Notes: generated by a model not told the origin, from the sequence alone. Numbered from the stretch's first letter, positions 42,168 through 52,602 are shown. The stretch: DNA of 64,000 bases from Crenobacter luteus (GCF_004345725.1 NZ_SLXG01000001.1:234973-298972); one strand, 5' to 3'. Numbers and translations are program-made.

Positions 42168-43877
42168 ATGGCTGAACTGGTAGACAACGCTACGCCTGCC
42201 TGGAAATCCCGCGTCAACGAATCGGTCGAACGGTTCAAGGCGCTGCCCACCAACCGGAAGGTGCTGCTGTTCGTCGCGATCGCGGCGCTCTTCTCGGTCA
42301 TTGTCGGTCTGGTGCTGCTGAACCGCCAGCCCGCGCAGAAAATCCTCTTCGCCAATCTGTCCGACCGCGACGGCGGCCAGGTCGCCGCTGCGCTGCAGCA
42401 GATGAACGTCCCCTACCAGCTGGGCGAGGGCGGCGTGATCTCGGTGCCGGCCGACAAGGTCTACGAGACCCGCCTCAAGCTCGCCGCGCAGGGCCTGCCC
42501 AAGGCCGGCGGCGTCGGCTTCGAGCTGATGGACAACCAGAAGTTCGGCATCAGCCAGTTCGCCGAGCAGGTCAACTACCAGCGCGCGATCGAGGGCGAAC
42601 TGGCTCGCACCATCGAGGCGGTCGCTTCGGTCAACAGCGCGCGCGTCCACCTCGCCGTACCCAAGCAGAGCGTCTTCGTGCGCGAGCAGCAGCAGCCGAC
42701 CGCGTCGGTGATGCTCGAGCTCAACCCCGGGCGCATCCTCGACGCCGGCCAGATCGCCGGCATCCTGCATCTCGTGTCCAGCTCGGTCCCCGGCCTGCCG
42801 GCCAAGAACGTCACCGTCGTCGACCAGGACGGCAACCTCTTGTCCAACCTGCCCGACGTCAACAACGCCTCCGGCCTCGACCAGCGCCAGCTCAACTACG
42901 TGCGCCAGATCGAGCACGACTTCGTCAAGCGCATCGAGGCCATCCTCGAACCCATCTTCGGCAAGGGCAACGTGCGCGCGCAGGTGACCGCCCAGCTCGA
43001 CTTCTCCGAGGTCGAGCAGACCTCGGAAACCTACCGGCCGAACTCCTCGCCCAACCCGTCGGCGACGCGCAGCCAGCAGATCGTCGAAAGCCTCGGGCAG
43101 GGCTCGCCGCTGCCGGGCGGCGTGCCCGGCGCGCTGTCGAACCAGCCTCCGTCCGCCGCGTCGGCGCCGATCACGCTGCCGCCGGGCGCCGCGCCCGGCA
43201 CCGCGACGCTGTCCGGCCAGCCCATGGGCGCCAGCGGCACGCTGCACCGCGAGATCACCACCAATTTCGAGGTCGACAAGACCATCCAGCACACCAAGCT
43301 GCCCAAGGGCATGGTCAAGCGGCTGTCGGCGGCGGTGGTGGTCAACTACCGCAACCTGCCGGACCGCAACGGCGAACTCAAACCGACGCCGCTGACCGCG
43401 CAGGAGGTCAACCAGATCAACAATCTGGTGCGCGAGGCGATGGGCTTCAGCCAGGATCGCGGCGATACGCTGAACGTGGTCAACGCCGCCTTCGCCGACT
43501 CGCTGCCCAAGCCCTCGCTGCAGGAGCGCGCGCTCGAATTCGCCAGCCAGAACGCGACCGACCTCGTCAAGTACGCGCTCCTGGCGCTGGTGGTGCTCTA
43601 CCTGCTGTTTGGCGTCGTGCGGCCCATCGTGCGCGACGTGCTCAAGAAGGAGAAGCCGGCCGAGCCGGAGGCCGCCGGCGCCGCCGAGGCCCAGGGCGGC
43701 ACGCTGCTGGCGGTGGCCGGCGACGAGGAGGAACTGGAGCCGGGCGAGCCGCTCGACCCGCGCGAGGCGCAGCGCCGTCAGTACCTGAGCAACCTGGAGG
43801 CCGCGCGCGAGCTGGTGAAGTCCGACCCGCGCATGGCCGCCCAGATCATCAAGGAATGGATCAGCAGCGATGAGTGA
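42168..43877 (+). CDS. fliF: Flagellar MS-ring protein FliF
   Basis: FliF (569 residues) polymerises in the inner membrane into the MS ring, the mounting plate of the flagellar motor. TM1 about 28-49, ring-building motifs in the periplasmic part (about 50-460), a proline/glycine-rich segment around residues 285-355, TM2 about 462-485, and a C-terminal tail that binds FliG. Its stop overlaps the fliG start by eight bases. Confidence 0.96.
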   Translation: MAELVDNATPAWKSRVNESVERFKALPTNRKVLLFVAIAALFSVIVGLVLLNRQPAQKILFANLSDRDGGQVAAALQQMNVPYQLGEGGVISVPADKVYETRLKLAAQGLPKAGGVGFELMDNQKFGISQFAEQVNYQRAIEGELARTIEAVASVNSARVHLAVPKQSVFVREQQQPTASVMLELNPGRILDAGQIAGILHLVSSSVPGLPAKNVTVVDQDGNLLSNLPDVNNASGLDQRQLNYVRQIEHDFVKRIEAILEPIFGKGNVRAQVTAQLDFSEVEQTSETYRPNSSPNPSATRSQQIVESLGQGSPLPGGVPGALSNQPPSAASAPITLPPGAAPGTATLSGQPMGASGTLHREITTNFEVDKTIQHTKLPKGMVKRLSAAVVVNYRNLPDRNGELKPTPLTAQEVNQINNLVREAMGFSQDRGDTLNVVNAAFADSLPKPSLQERALEFASQNATDLVKYALLALVVLYLLFGVVRPIVRDVLKKEKPAEPEAAGAAEAQGGTLLAVAGDEEELEPGEPLDPREAQRRQYLSNLEAARELVKSDPRMAAQIIKEWISSDE

Positions 43878-44868
43878 AGCCGGTATCCGCAGGAGCGCGG
43901 TGCTCCTGTTCAGCCTCGGCCAGAGCGAGGCGATCGAGGTGTTCAAATACCTCGGTCCGAAGGAGGTGCAGAAGCTGTCGCTGGAAATGGCGGCGATCAG
44001 CAACCTCAGCCACGAGGAAATCGACACGGCCGTCAGGCAGTTCCGCGAGGAGTGCGCGGCGCGCGCCAGCATCGGCGCGTCCGACGAGTATCTGCGCAAC
44101 GTGCTGACCGAGGCGCTCGGCGCCGACAAGGCGGCCAACCTGCTCGACAAGATCATGCAGGGCAACGACCACAGCGGCATCGAGAGCCTGAAGTGGATGG
44201 ACCCGAACTCGGCCGCCGACCTGATCCGCAACGAGCACCCGCAGATCATCTCGACCATCCTGGTCCACCTCGAGCCCGACCTGTCGAGCGCGATCCTGCA
44301 GTACTTCCCCGAGCGCCTGCGCAACGAGGTGCTGATCCGCACCGCGACGCTCGAGGGCGTGCAGCCGACCGCGCTCAAGGAGCTGAACGAGGTGCTGACC
44401 CAGCTGCTGTCCGGCTCGGACCGCATCAAGAAGAGCGCCGCCGGCGGCGTGTCGATGACCGCCGAGATCCTCAACTTCATGGGCGGCAACGTCGAGGCGT
44501 CGGCGCTGAACTACATTCGCGAATACGATCCGGAGCTGGCGCAGCGCATCCAGGACAAGATGTTCGTGTTCGAGAACCTGATGGACATCGACGACCGCTC
44601 GATCCAGACCATCCTGCGCGAGGTGCAGACCGACTCGCTGGTGATCGCGCTCAAGGGCACCAGCAACGAGCTGCGCGACAAGATCTTCCGCAACATGTCG
44701 CAGCGCGCCGCCGAGATGCTGCGCGACGACCTCGAGTCGCGCGGCCCGGTCAAGCTGTCCGAGGTCGAGGCCGAGCAGAAGGAAATCCTCAAGATCGTGC
44801 GCAAGCTCGCCGACGAAGGCCAGATCGTGCTAGGCGGCAAGGGCGGGGACGAAGGCCTTGTCGAATAA
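43870..44868 (+). CDS. fliG: Flagellar motor switch protein FliG
   Basis: FliG (332 residues) is the rotor torque ring. The N-domain binds FliF, the middle EHPQ motif (NEHPQIIST) contacts FliM, and the C-terminal charged helix (DDLESRGPVKLSEVE) faces the stators. Normal length. It overlaps fliF at the start and fliH by 11 bases at the end. Confidence 0.96.
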   Translation: MSEAGIRRSAVLLFSLGQSEAIEVFKYLGPKEVQKLSLEMAAISNLSHEEIDTAVRQFREECAARASIGASDEYLRNVLTEALGADKAANLLDKIMQGNDHSGIESLKWMDPNSAADLIRNEHPQIISTILVHLEPDLSSAILQYFPERLRNEVLIRTATLEGVQPTALKELNEVLTQLLSGSDRIKKSAAGGVSMTAEILNFMGGNVEASALNYIREYDPELAQRIQDKMFVFENLMDIDDRSIQTILREVQTDSLVIALKGTSNELRDKIFRNMSQRAAEMLRDDLESRGPVKLSEVEAEQKEILKIVRKLADEGQIVLGGKGGDEGLVE

Positions 44869-45640
44869 GGCCGGCATCATCCCGGGCGAGGCGCTCGACG
44901 CCTGGTCGCGCTGGCATCCGGGCGAGCTGCTCCCCGAGCGCGCGGCGCCGGCCGATGCGGTCGCCGCTCCCGCGACGCCCGAGCCCGGGCCGGCCGCCGT
45001 CGAGCCGGCGGCACCCGAGCCGCACCCCGAAGAGCCGGTCGAGCCGCCGCCGGCCTATCCGACTGCCGCCGAGCTCGAGGCCATCCACCAGGAAGCCTGG
45101 CAGGCCGGCCACGAGGCCGGGTACGCCGAGGGGCTCGCCGCCGGCCACGCGCAAGGCTTGGCCGAAGGGCGCGAGGCCGGTTTCGCCGCCGCGCGCGACG
45201 AGGCCGCCGCGGCCTTCGCCGAGCGCTTCGCGCCGCTGGCCGAGCTCGGCCAACGTTTCGAATCCGAACTCGCCCGTCTCGAGGCCGAACTGGCGCCGTC
45301 GTTGCTGAAGCTCGCCTTCGAGCTGGCCGCCGAACTGACGCGCGTGACGGTGGCGTCCCGCCCCGACGCGCTGCGCGCGCTGTTGGCCGAGGCGCTGGCC
45401 GACTGGCGCGAGGACCTCGGCCGCGCGCGTGTGCGCGTGCACCCTGACGATCTGGCCACGGTGCGCGACTTTCTCGAAACCGAGGCGCCGGCCACCGTCT
45501 GGCAGTGGCAGGAGGACGCGACGCTCGAGCGCGGCGGCTGCGTGATCGACACCCGTTCGGTGTCGCTCGACCTGTCGCTCGAAGCGCGCCGCGCCGCGCT
45601 CGCCGCCGCGCTGGGGCTGGACGGGGGCGGCGATGCTTGA
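44858..45640 (+). CDS. fliH: Flagellar export regulator FliH
   Basis: FliH (260 residues) holds the FliI ATPase at the export gate. Acidic, proline-rich N-terminus, then glycine-repeat helices of the family ([22 protein letters not shown]) and a C-terminal domain with [12 protein letters not shown] start at 44858 inside the end of fliG gives [11 protein letters not shown]; this start is chosen because the next candidates would remove the conserved beginning. It ends in an eight-base overlap with fliI. Two 10-mers lie at 45245 (LGQ) and 45382 (LAE). Confidence 0.9.
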   Translation: MSNKAGIIPGEALDAWSRWHPGELLPERAAPADAVAAPATPEPGPAAVEPAAPEPHPEEPVEPPPAYPTAAELEAIHQEAWQAGHEAGYAEGLAAGHAQGLAEGREAGFAAARDEAAAAFAERFAPLAELGQRFESELARLEAELAPSLLKLAFELAAELTRVTVASRPDALRALLAEALADWREDLGRARVRVHPDDLATVRDFLETEAPATVWQWQEDATLERGGCVIDTRSVSLDLSLEARRAALAAALGLDGGGDA

Positions 45641-47015
45641 GCGTCAGCGTGCCTTCCTCGAAGACGCGGCGCGCGCCGCCGCCGCCCAGCCGCTGTGGCG
45701 GGCGGCCGGCCGGCTGACCCAGGTCACCGGCATGGTGATGGAGGCGGTCGGCCTCAAGCTGCCGGTCGGCAGCGCCTGCCGCGTCGAGCTGTCCGACCAC
45801 CACTCGGTCGAGGCCGAGGTGGTCGGCTTCGCCGGCGACAAGCTGTACCTGATGCCGGTTTCCAATGTGCACGGCCTGTTGCCGGGCACGCCGGTCACCC
45901 CGCTCGCCAGCCCGGCGCCGCCGCGTTACGGCCGGGCAGCCGGCGACACCGCCGCGCCGCCGGCCGTCGGCCGTCAGGTGCCGGTCGGCCTGAGCCTGCT
46001 CGGCCGCGTGCTCGATTCGCTCGGCCGGCCGCTCGACGACAAGGGGCCGATCCACCCCGACGCTTACTACCCGCTCTACAGCCAGCCGATCAACCCGCTC
46101 GGGCGCACGCCGGTGCACGACGTGCTCGACGTCGGCGTGCGCGCGATCAACGGCCTGCTGACGGTCGGCCGGGGGCAGCGCCTCGGCCTGTTCGCCGGCT
46201 CCGGCGTCGGCAAGTCGGTGCTGCTCGGCATGATGGCGCGCTTCACCCGCGCCGACGTCGTCGTCGTCGGCCTGATCGGCGAGCGCGGCCGCGAGGTCAA
46301 GGACTTCATCGAGAACATCCTCGGCGAGGAAGGGCGCGCGCGCGCCGTCGTCGTCGCCGCGCCGGCCGACCTGCCGCCCCTGATGCGGCTGCACGGCTCG
46401 GCCTACGCGACCGCGCTGGCCGAGTACTTCCGCGACCAAGGGCTGGACGTGCTGCTGTTGATGGATTCGGTGACCCGCTACGCGATGGCGCAGCGCGAGA
46501 TCGCGCTGGCGATCGGCGAGCCGCCGGTGACCAAGGGTTATCCGCCGTCGGTGTTCGCGCGGCTGCCGCAATTGATCGAGCGCGCCGGCAACGGCGCCGA
46601 GGGTGGCGGCTCGATCACCGCCTTCTACACCGTGCTGTCCGAGGGTGACGACCAGCAGGACCCGATCGCCGACTCGGCGCGCGCCATCCTCGACGGCCAC
46701 TTCGTGCTGTCGCGCGAGTTGGCCGAGTCCGGTCACTACCCGGCGATCGACATCGAGCAGTCGATCAGCCGCGTGATGGTCGACGTCGTGCCGCGCCGCC
46801 AGATGGAGCAGGCGCGCCGCTTCAAGCAGCTCTATTCGCGTTACCAGCGCAACCGCGACCTGATCAGCGTCGGCGCCTACGTGCCCGGTTCCGACCCGGT
46901 GCTCGACGAGGCGATGCGCCGCCAGCTGCCGATGACGAGCTTCCTGACCCAGCCGCAACACGAGTCGCACGACTACGCGTCGACCGTGCAGCAGCTGGAT
47001 GCGACGCTGGCCTGA
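45633..47015 (+). CDS. fliI: Flagellum-specific ATP synthase FliI
   Basis: FliI (460 residues) is the hexameric ATPase that delivers export substrates to the flagellar type III gate. Walker [16 protein letters not shown], Walker [20 protein letters not shown] and the switch [15 protein letters not shown] are in place. The start overlaps fliH by eight bases and fliJ follows ten bases later. One 10-mer copy at 46718 reads LAE. Confidence 0.96.
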   Translation: MLERQRAFLEDAARAAAAQPLWRAAGRLTQVTGMVMEAVGLKLPVGSACRVELSDHHSVEAEVVGFAGDKLYLMPVSNVHGLLPGTPVTPLASPAPPRYGRAAGDTAAPPAVGRQVPVGLSLLGRVLDSLGRPLDDKGPIHPDAYYPLYSQPINPLGRTPVHDVLDVGVRAINGLLTVGRGQRLGLFAGSGVGKSVLLGMMARFTRADVVVVGLIGERGREVKDFIENILGEEGRARAVVVAAPADLPPLMRLHGSAYATALAEYFRDQGLDVLLLMDSVTRYAMAQREIALAIGEPPVTKGYPPSVFARLPQLIERAGNGAEGGGSITAFYTVLSEGDDQQDPIADSARAILDGHFVLSRELAESGHYPAIDIEQSISRVMVDVVPRRQMEQARRFKQLYSRYQRNRDLISVGAYVPGSDPVLDEAMRRQLPMTSFLTQPQHESHDYASTVQQLDATLA

Positions 47016-47025
47016 GGACTGAGGC

Positions 47026-47478
47026 ATGGCCGGCGGCAAGTACCAGCTGCTCAAGCAACTCGCGCACGAGCGCGAGGCCGCCGCCGCCGAGCGCATGCAG
47101 CGCGCGCAGGGGCGGCTCGCCGACGCGCGCCAGCGGCTCGAACAGCTCGAGGCCTACCGCGACGAATACCGCGCCCGTTTCACCGCGCGTGGCCAGGCCG
47201 GCGTCGGCGTCGCGCAGTGGCAGGATTTCCGGCTCTTCCTCGGCAAGCTCGACGAGGCGGTCGCGCTGCAGAACGGCGAGGTCGAGCGTTGCCTGCAGCG
47301 GCTGCTGATGGAGCGGCAGGGCTGGCAGAACGAGCGCAAGCGCGTGATGGCCTTCGACAAGCTGATGGAGCGCGAGGCCGAGCGTGCGCTGCTCAGGGAA
47401 GGACGTCGCGAGCAGAAGGCGATGGACGAGTTCGCGTCGCGCCAGTTCTGGAACGCCAGCCGCGGCAAGACCGACTAG
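47026..47478 (+). CDS. fliJ: Flagellar export protein FliJ
   Basis: FliJ (150 residues) is a coiled-coil rod that sits in the FliI ring and couples it to the gate. The protein is helical and charged throughout, as in the family, with FDKLMEREAERALLREGRREQK near the C-terminus. Identified by position after fliI and by its coiled-coil character. Confidence 0.88.
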   Translation: MAGGKYQLLKQLAHEREAAAAERMQRAQGRLADARQRLEQLEAYRDEYRARFTARGQAGVGVAQWQDFRLFLGKLDEAVALQNGEVERCLQRLLMERQGWQNERKRVMAFDKLMEREAERALLREGRREQKAMDEFASRQFWNASRGKTD

Positions 47479-47500
47479 CGCGAGCGCTGCTGCCGGAAAT

Positions 47501-47517
47501 TGGCACGACTCTTGCTA
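47501..47517 (+). promoter_or_regulatory. Sigma-54 promoter of fliK
   Basis: TGGCACG, four bases, TTGCTA; GG and GC are ten bases apart as required. Start of transcription is expected near 47526, 35 bases before fliK. It lies in a true intergenic gap and fits activation by FlrC encoded upstream. Confidence 0.85.
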
Positions 47518-47560
47518 ATACTTTGCTTCGACCGTCACGACCGATCATTCGGGAGCCATC

Positions 47561-48451
47561 ATGAGCCTGACCGTAAGCGCAACCTCCGCCCTGCCCAAGG
47601 GGTTCAACGCCGCCGGCGCCGACCTTGCCCTGCCGCAGGACGGCATGCTGTTCGCGGCCCTGCTCGGCGCCGAGCTCGGCGAACTGGGGGGCGGCGTTTC
47701 GCCGTCCGCCGCGCCCGGCGCGGAAGAGCCGCCGGGCGCCGCCAAGCGCGTCAAGGTCGCCGACGGCGGCGACCCTGCCGCCGCGCTCGCCTATTTCCAG
47801 ATGGTGCCGGTCGTGCCGCAGGCGCCGCCGGCCCCGCCGGACGGCGTCGCGTCCGCCGCGTCCGACACCGCGTCCGCCGAGTCGGGCTTCCTGCTGTCCG
47901 CGCTGGGCGGCCGGCGTGCCGGCCAGCAAAAATTGCCGCCCGAGGTGGAAGCTCCTGCCGCCTTCTCCGTTCCCGGCCAGGAGACGGGCGTGCGCGCCTT
48001 CGAGTCCGCGCACAAGGCCGCCGCGCCGGTCGCGGCCGCGGTGCCGCTGCCGTTGAGCGACCCCGGATGGGGCCGCGCGCTGGGCGAGCAACTGCTCGGC
48101 CTCGTCAACCTGAAGGCCGAGACGGCCCACATCCAGCTCAACCCGGCGCACCTGGGGCCGATCGAGGTGTCGCTCAAGCTCGACGCCAACAACCAGGCGC
48201 AGGTGCAGTTCGTCGCCTTCAACCCGAGCGCGCGCGACGCGGTCGAGCAGAACCTGTCGCGGCTGTCGTCGATGTTGGCCGAGAGCGGCATCCAGCTGAC
48301 CGACGCGCAGGTGTCCAGCGGGCAGGGGCAGGCGCAGCAGCAGGCCTTCGCGCAGGCGCGCGGCCGCGGCGAGGCGGGGGCGGCCGACGAGGAGCCGGAC
48401 ACCCTCGCCGCCATCCGCGCCGCGCGCGGCGTGCTGAGCATCTTCGCGTAA
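47561..48451 (+). CDS. fliK: Flagellar hook-length control protein FliK
   Basis: FliK (296 residues) measures hook length and switches export specificity. A low-complexity Ala/Pro-rich N-terminal part leads to the conserved C-terminal hook domain (about 170-270, HIQLNPAHLGPIEVSLKLD and FNPSARDAVEQNL). It is shorter than many FliK proteins. It has its own sigma-54 promoter. One 10-mer at 48274 reads LAE. Confidence 0.92.
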   Translation: MSLTVSATSALPKGFNAAGADLALPQDGMLFAALLGAELGELGGGVSPSAAPGAEEPPGAAKRVKVADGGDPAAALAYFQMVPVVPQAPPAPPDGVASAASDTASAESGFLLSALGGRRAGQQKLPPEVEAPAAFSVPGQETGVRAFESAHKAAAPVAAAVPLPLSDPGWGRALGEQLLGLVNLKAETAHIQLNPAHLGPIEVSLKLDANNQAQVQFVAFNPSARDAVEQNLSRLSSMLAESGIQLTDAQVSSGQGQAQQQAFAQARGRGEAGAADEEPDTLAAIRAARGVLSIFA

Positions 48452-48553
48452 AGCGGCAGGCTGTCTTTCCCTGCGATCCGTGCGGTACACTTGCGGGCGA
48501 CCGATTGAAAATCGCTTATCATCCCCAAGGTTCAACCCGCACGGATTCGCTTC

Positions 48554-49066
48554 ATGGCAGAAGAGCAGAAAAAGGACAAAAAGGCCGGCGGCGGCGCCAA
48601 CAAGCTGCTGGTGATCGTCATCGTACTTCTGGTGCTGGTCCTGGCGGCGGTCGGCGCGCTGACGGCCTATGTCTTCTCGAGCATGCAGAAGGGGGGCGCG
48701 GCGCACGCCGAAACGGTCGAGGCGCCCGTCAAGAAGAAGAAAAAGGACGGTCCGCCGATCTTCCAGAAGCTCGACACCTTCGTCGTGAACCTCGCCGGCA
48801 ACACCGGTGCGATGCTGCAGATCGAGATGCAGGCCGAACTGGTCGACGAGGACGCCAAAAAGCGCTTCACCGACTATATGCCCAAGGTGCGCAGCGCGCT
48901 GATCCTGCTGTTGTCGTCGAAGTCGGCCGAGGAGCTGGCGACGCCGGACGGCAAGGTCAAGCTCAAGGCGCAGGTCAAGAAGATCATCAACGAATCGATG
49001 GACGCCGGCGACGAGGAGCCGGTGGACTCGGTGCTGTTCACGTCCTTCATCATCCAGGAGCAGTAG
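48554..49066 (+). CDS. fliL: Flagellar basal body-associated protein FliL
   Basis: FliL (170 residues) is an inner-membrane protein around the stator units. Lysine-rich N-terminus, one TM segment (about 18-42) and a periplasmic stomatin-like domain with LDTFVVNLAG and the C-terminal VLFTSFIIQEQ. It stands 102 bases after fliK. Confidence 0.94.
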   Translation: MAEEQKKDKKAGGGANKLLVIVIVLLVLVLAAVGALTAYVFSSMQKGGAAHAETVEAPVKKKKKDGPPIFQKLDTFVVNLAGNTGAMLQIEMQAELVDEDAKKRFTDYMPKVRSALILLLSSKSAEELATPDGKVKLKAQVKKIINESMDAGDEEPVDSVLFTSFIIQEQ

Positions 49067-49167
49067 GGCCCTCATGCGTGTGACCATGGCCGCCGCGGCG
49101 GCAGCGTCCCGCCGCGCGCGCGCGCGCGGCGCATCCCTTATCCGCCGTCGCGGCGGCGGAGGCTAGC

Positions 49168-50178
49168 ATGGCCGACGAGATCCTCTCGCAGGAAGAGGTC
49201 GACGCGCTGCTGCGCGGCGTCACCGGCGAAGAAGACGAGGGCAGCGAGGCCCACGACGCCCAGGGCGTGCGCAGCTACGAGATCGGCCGCCAGGAGCGCA
49301 TCGTGCGCGGCCGGATGCCGACGCTCGAAATTATCAACGAGCGCTTCGCCCGCAACCTGCGCATCGCGCTGTTCAACTTCATCCGCCGCAACGCCGAGAT
49401 CTCGGTCGGCCCGGTACGGGTGCAGAAATACAGCGAATTCATCCGCAACCTGGTGGTGCCGACCAACCTCAACCTGGTGCACATGAAGCCGCTGCGCGGC
49501 ACCGGCCTGTTCATCTTCGACCCGGACCTGGTATTTCTGGTCGTCGACAACCTGTTCGGCTCCGACGGCCGCTACCACGTGCGCGTCGAGGGGCGCGACT
49601 TCACGCCGACCGAGCAGCGCATCATCCACCGCCTGCTCGACGTGGTGTTCACCGAGTGCCAGAAGGCGTGGGAGCCGGTCTACCCGATCGAATTCACCTA
49701 CCTGCGCTCGGAAATGAACACCCAGTTCGCCAACATCGCGACGCCGACCGAGGTGGTGGTCGCGATGACCTTCCACATCGAGCTGGGCGCCGGCGGCGGC
49801 GACTTCCACATCTGCCTGCCGTACGCGATGGTCGAGCCGATCCGCGACATCCTGTCCAGTACGATGCAGGCCGACCGCACCGAGGTCGACAACCGCTGGA
49901 TCAAGCTGATGTCGAGCCAGGTGCAGGCCGCCGAGGTCGAGATGGTCGCGACGTTGGCCGAGGCGCGCGTCACGCTCGGCCAGGTGCTGAACCTCAAGGC
50001 AGGCGACGTGGTGATGCTGGACATTCCCGAGCACATCGTCGCCGACGTGTCCGGCATCCCGGTGCTCGAGTGCAAGTACGGAACCCTGAACGGTCGCTAC
50101 GCGCTCAGGGTGGACAAAATTCTCGCCGGCGCCCACGAACTGGGCGAGCCGGCCAGCGGAGACGACAACGATGGCTGA
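49168..50178 (+). CDS. fliM: Flagellar motor switch protein FliM
   Basis: FliM (336 residues) binds phospho-CheY at its N-terminus; the docking peptide EILSQEEVDALLRGV is the first thing in the protein. The middle domain contacts FliG (SVGPVRVQKYSEF) and the C-terminal SpoA domain pairs with FliN. It overlaps fliN by eight bases. The 101-base gap before it holds an alternating CG run (49114-49130) with no visible gene or promoter. Confidence 0.96.
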   Translation: MADEILSQEEVDALLRGVTGEEDEGSEAHDAQGVRSYEIGRQERIVRGRMPTLEIINERFARNLRIALFNFIRRNAEISVGPVRVQKYSEFIRNLVVPTNLNLVHMKPLRGTGLFIFDPDLVFLVVDNLFGSDGRYHVRVEGRDFTPTEQRIIHRLLDVVFTECQKAWEPVYPIEFTYLRSEMNTQFANIATPTEVVVAMTFHIELGAGGGDFHICLPYAMVEPIRDILSSTMQADRTEVDNRWIKLMSSQVQAAEVEMVATLAEARVTLGQVLNLKAGDVVMLDIPEHIVADVSGIPVLECKYGTLNGRYALRVDKILAGAHELGEPASGDDNDG

Positions 50179-50644
50179 CGAACAGCAACTCGACCCCGAT
50201 TTCGCCGCGGCGATGGCCGGCGATACCGCCGCGACGGGCGGCGACGAAGTCAGCATGGACGACTGGGCCGCGGCGATGGCCGAGCAGGAAAGCGCCGACG
50301 CGGCGCCCGAGCCGGCCAAGCCGGCCACCGGCCTGTTCCAGGACTTCGGCCAGGGCACCGCCGGCGCCGCGGCCGCCATGCCGCACAACCTCGACATGAT
50401 CCTCGACATCCCGGTCAACATGACCGTGGAGCTCGGGCGCACCAAGATCGCGATCCGCAACCTGCTGCAACTGGCGCAAGGCTCGGTGGTCGAGCTCGAC
50501 GGCCTGGCGGGCGAACCGATGGACGTGCTGGTCAACGGCTGCCTGATCGCGCAGGGCGAGGTGGTGGTCGTCAACGACAAGTTCGGCATCCGCCTGACCG
50601 ACATCATCACGCCGGCCGAGCGCATCCGCCGCCTGCAGAAATGA
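50171..50644 (+). CDS. fliN: Flagellar motor switch protein FliN
   Basis: FliN (157 residues) forms the lower C ring and helps dock export cargo. An acidic N-terminus precedes the SpoA domain (about 75-150: [31 protein letters not shown]). It is coupled to fliM upstream and to fliO by an ATGA overlap. Confidence 0.96.
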   Translation: MADEQQLDPDFAAAMAGDTAATGGDEVSMDDWAAAMAEQESADAAPEPAKPATGLFQDFGQGTAGAAAAMPHNLDMILDIPVNMTVELGRTKIAIRNLLQLAQGSVVELDGLAGEPMDVLVNGCLIAQGEVVVVNDKFGIRLTDIITPAERIRRLQK

Positions 50645-51087
50645 GCCGCCGCATCGCGTGCGCCGCGGTCGCGGCGCTCTCCCTGCCGGCCTGGGCCGAG
50701 GCGGCGGCGCCGGCCTCGCCGCTGGCCGGCCTGCTGCAGGTCATCGTCGCGCTGGCGCTGGTGGTCGGCGCCATCGTCGCCTGCGGCTGGGCCTTCCGGC
50801 GCATGCAGGGCAAGTTCGGCGGCCTGCCGCAGTACCTGAAGGTGATCGGCGGCGTGATGGTCGGCCCGCGCGAGCGCGTCGTCGTCGTCGAGCTGGACGG
50901 CGAATGGCTGGTGCTCGGCGTGACCGGCCAGCAGGTCAACCTGCTGGCGCGCCGGCCGCGCCCCGAGGGCGCTCCGGTGCCGGGCGTCGGCCCCGGCGAG
51001 CCGCCGTTCGCGCAGTGGCTCAAGGCGGCGCTCGGCAAGAAGGCCGGCCCCAACCCCTTTTCCCGCGATCCGCGCGACCCGGAATGA
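50641..51087 (+). CDS. fliO: Flagellar biosynthesis protein FliO
   Basis: FliO (148 residues) assists assembly of the FliP ring in the export gate. Hydrophobic leader, one TM helix (about 27-50) and the family pattern [25 protein letters not shown]. Identified also by position between fliN and fliP, with ATGA overlaps on both sides. Confidence 0.9.
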   Translation: MSRRIACAAVAALSLPAWAEAAAPASPLAGLLQVIVALALVVGAIVACGWAFRRMQGKFGGLPQYLKVIGGVMVGPRERVVVVELDGEWLVLGVTGQQVNLLARRPRPEGAPVPGVGPGEPPFAQWLKAALGKKAGPNPFSRDPRDPE

Positions 51088-51833
51088 AGATGTCCCCGAA
51101 ACGCAAGCTCGCCTGGGCGGCGGCGCTGTTCTTGCCCGGCATCGCGCTCGCCGCCGGGCTGCCGCTGATGACCAGCTCGCCGGCCGCCGGCGGCGGGCAG
51201 AGCTATTCGCTCAGTCTGCAGATGCTGCTGTTCATGACCGGGCTGACCTTCATCCCGGCCATGCTGTTGATGATGACCGCCTTCACTCGTATCGTGATCG
51301 TGCTGTCGCTGCTGCGGCAGGCGCTCGGCACCATGCAGGCGCCACCCAACCAGGTGCTGATCGGGCTGTCGCTGTTCCTGACCATTTTCGTCATGGGACC
51401 GACGCTCGACGAGGTCTATAACAAGGCCTGGGTGCCGTTCTCCGAGGAGAAGATCGGCTTCGACGTCGCGATCGACGAGGCGTCCAAGCCGATGAAGGCC
51501 TTCATGCTCAGGCAGACGCGCGAGAAGGACCTGGCCTTCTTCATCGAGATCTCCCGCTCGCCCAAGCCGGCGACGCCGGCCGAGGTGTCGATGAAGACGC
51601 TGATCCCGGCCTTCGCCGTCAGCGAACTGAAGACCGCGTTCCAGATCGGCTTCATGATCTTCATCCCCTTCCTGATCATCGACCTGGTCGTCGCCAGCAT
51701 CCTGATGGCGATGGGTATGATGATGGTGTCGCCGGTGATCATCTCGCTGCCGTTCAAGATGATGCTGTTCGTGCTGGTCGACGGTTGGACATTGTTGATG
51801 GGCTCGCTGGTCCAGAGTTTCTACACCGGATGA
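51084..51833 (+). CDS. fliP: Flagellar export gate protein FliP
   Basis: FliP (249 residues) builds the core pore of the flagellar type III secretion gate. Cleaved signal peptide (about 1-22) as usual for FliP, then the conserved [19 protein letters not shown], the periplasmic segment and the C-terminal hydrophobic pair ([18 protein letters not shown]). Start ATG 51084 overlaps fliO. Its stop overlaps, as ATGA, not fliQ but a GNAT gene. Confidence 0.95.
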   Translation: MKMSPKRKLAWAAALFLPGIALAAGLPLMTSSPAAGGGQSYSLSLQMLLFMTGLTFIPAMLLMMTAFTRIVIVLSLLRQALGTMQAPPNQVLIGLSLFLTIFVMGPTLDEVYNKAWVPFSEEKIGFDVAIDEASKPMKAFMLRQTREKDLAFFIEISRSPKPATPAEVSMKTLIPAFAVSELKTAFQIGFMIFIPFLIIDLVVASILMAMGMMMVSPVIISLPFKMMLFVLVDGWTLLMGSLVQSFYTG

Positions 51834-52336
51834 AAATACTGCTCGATACCTTGGCCGAGGCCGATCTGGCCGACTGTCACGCGCTGTTCGTCGACGCGGT
51901 GCACGCGCTCGGCCGGCGTCATTACCGTCCCGAGCAATGCGCCGCGTGGGCGCCGCCCGGCGCGATGCCGGACGCCTGGCGCGACGGCTGGGCCAGGAGG
52001 CTCGCTCGTGCCTGGGGCGTGAAGGCGCTCGCCGACGATGGCCGGCTGGTCGGCTTCGCGTGGCTGCTGTTCGACGGCGAATTCGACATGCTCTACGTCG
52101 CGCCGTGGGCGGCGGGCCGCGGTGTCGGTTCGCGGCTGGTCGGCGCGTTGCTCTACGAGGGCCGTCGCGCGGGGCTGGCTGCGCTGACCGTCTACGCCAG
52201 CCACGGCGCGCGGCCGCTGTTCGAGCGCGCCGGCTTCGTCGTCGAGCGCGACCACCTCGCGTGGCGCGACGGTGTCGCGCTCGAGAACTGGATCATGCGC
52301 GCCAGCCTGGCCGAGCCGGGGAGGTGCGCGCGGTGA
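51830..52336 (+). CDS. GNAT-family N-acetyltransferase inserted between fliP and fliQ
   Basis: A 168-residue acetyltransferase of the YafP-like GNAT branch ([15 protein letters not shown] near the N-terminus). The acetyl-CoA loop is [15 protein letters not shown], and the C-terminal [16 protein letters not shown] is typical. It is coupled by ATGA to fliP and by GTGA to fliQ, so it is translated as part of the flagellar export block. The substrate is unknown; a role in flagellar glycan or protein acetylation is only a guess. Composition and codon use match its neighbours. Confidence 0.85.
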   Translation: MKILLDTLAEADLADCHALFVDAVHALGRRHYRPEQCAAWAPPGAMPDAWRDGWARRLARAWGVKALADDGRLVGFAWLLFDGEFDMLYVAPWAAGRGVGSRLVGALLYEGRRAGLAALTVYASHGARPLFERAGFVVERDHLAWRDGVALENWIMRASLAEPGRCAR

Positions 52337-52602
52337 GTCCCGAATACGCGATCAACCTGGTGCAGAACGCGCTCTACATCCTGATCCTGGTCGCCGCGCC
52401 GGTGCTGGCGGTGTCGCTGCTGGTCGGCCTCTTGGTCAGCATCCTGCAGGCGGCGACGCAGATCAACGAGATGACGCTGACCTTCATCCCCAAGCTCTTG
52501 GCGATGTTCCTGGTGCTGGTGCTGGCCGGACCGTGGATGATGGGCACGCTGATCGACTACACGGTGCGCCTGTTCCAGAGCATCCCGACGGCGATCGGGT
52601 AG
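52333..52602 (+). CDS. fliQ: Flagellar export gate protein FliQ
   Basis: FliQ (89 residues) has two TM helices that wrap the FliP-FliR pore. The family pattern LVGLLVSILQAATQINEMTLTF is complete. The GTG start at 52333 overlaps the GNAT stop; this gives the usual length. Another GTG lies nine bases upstream. Confidence 0.94.
   Translation: MSPEYAINLVQNALYILILVAAPVLAVSLLVGLLVSILQAATQINEMTLTFIPKLLAMFLVLVLAGPWMMGTLIDYTVRLFQSIPTAIG

Noticed and set aside
49111..49133. Alternating CG run before fliM as a regulatory element
   Set aside because: A short run of this kind is unremarkable in DNA of this GC content and no promoter features accompany it.
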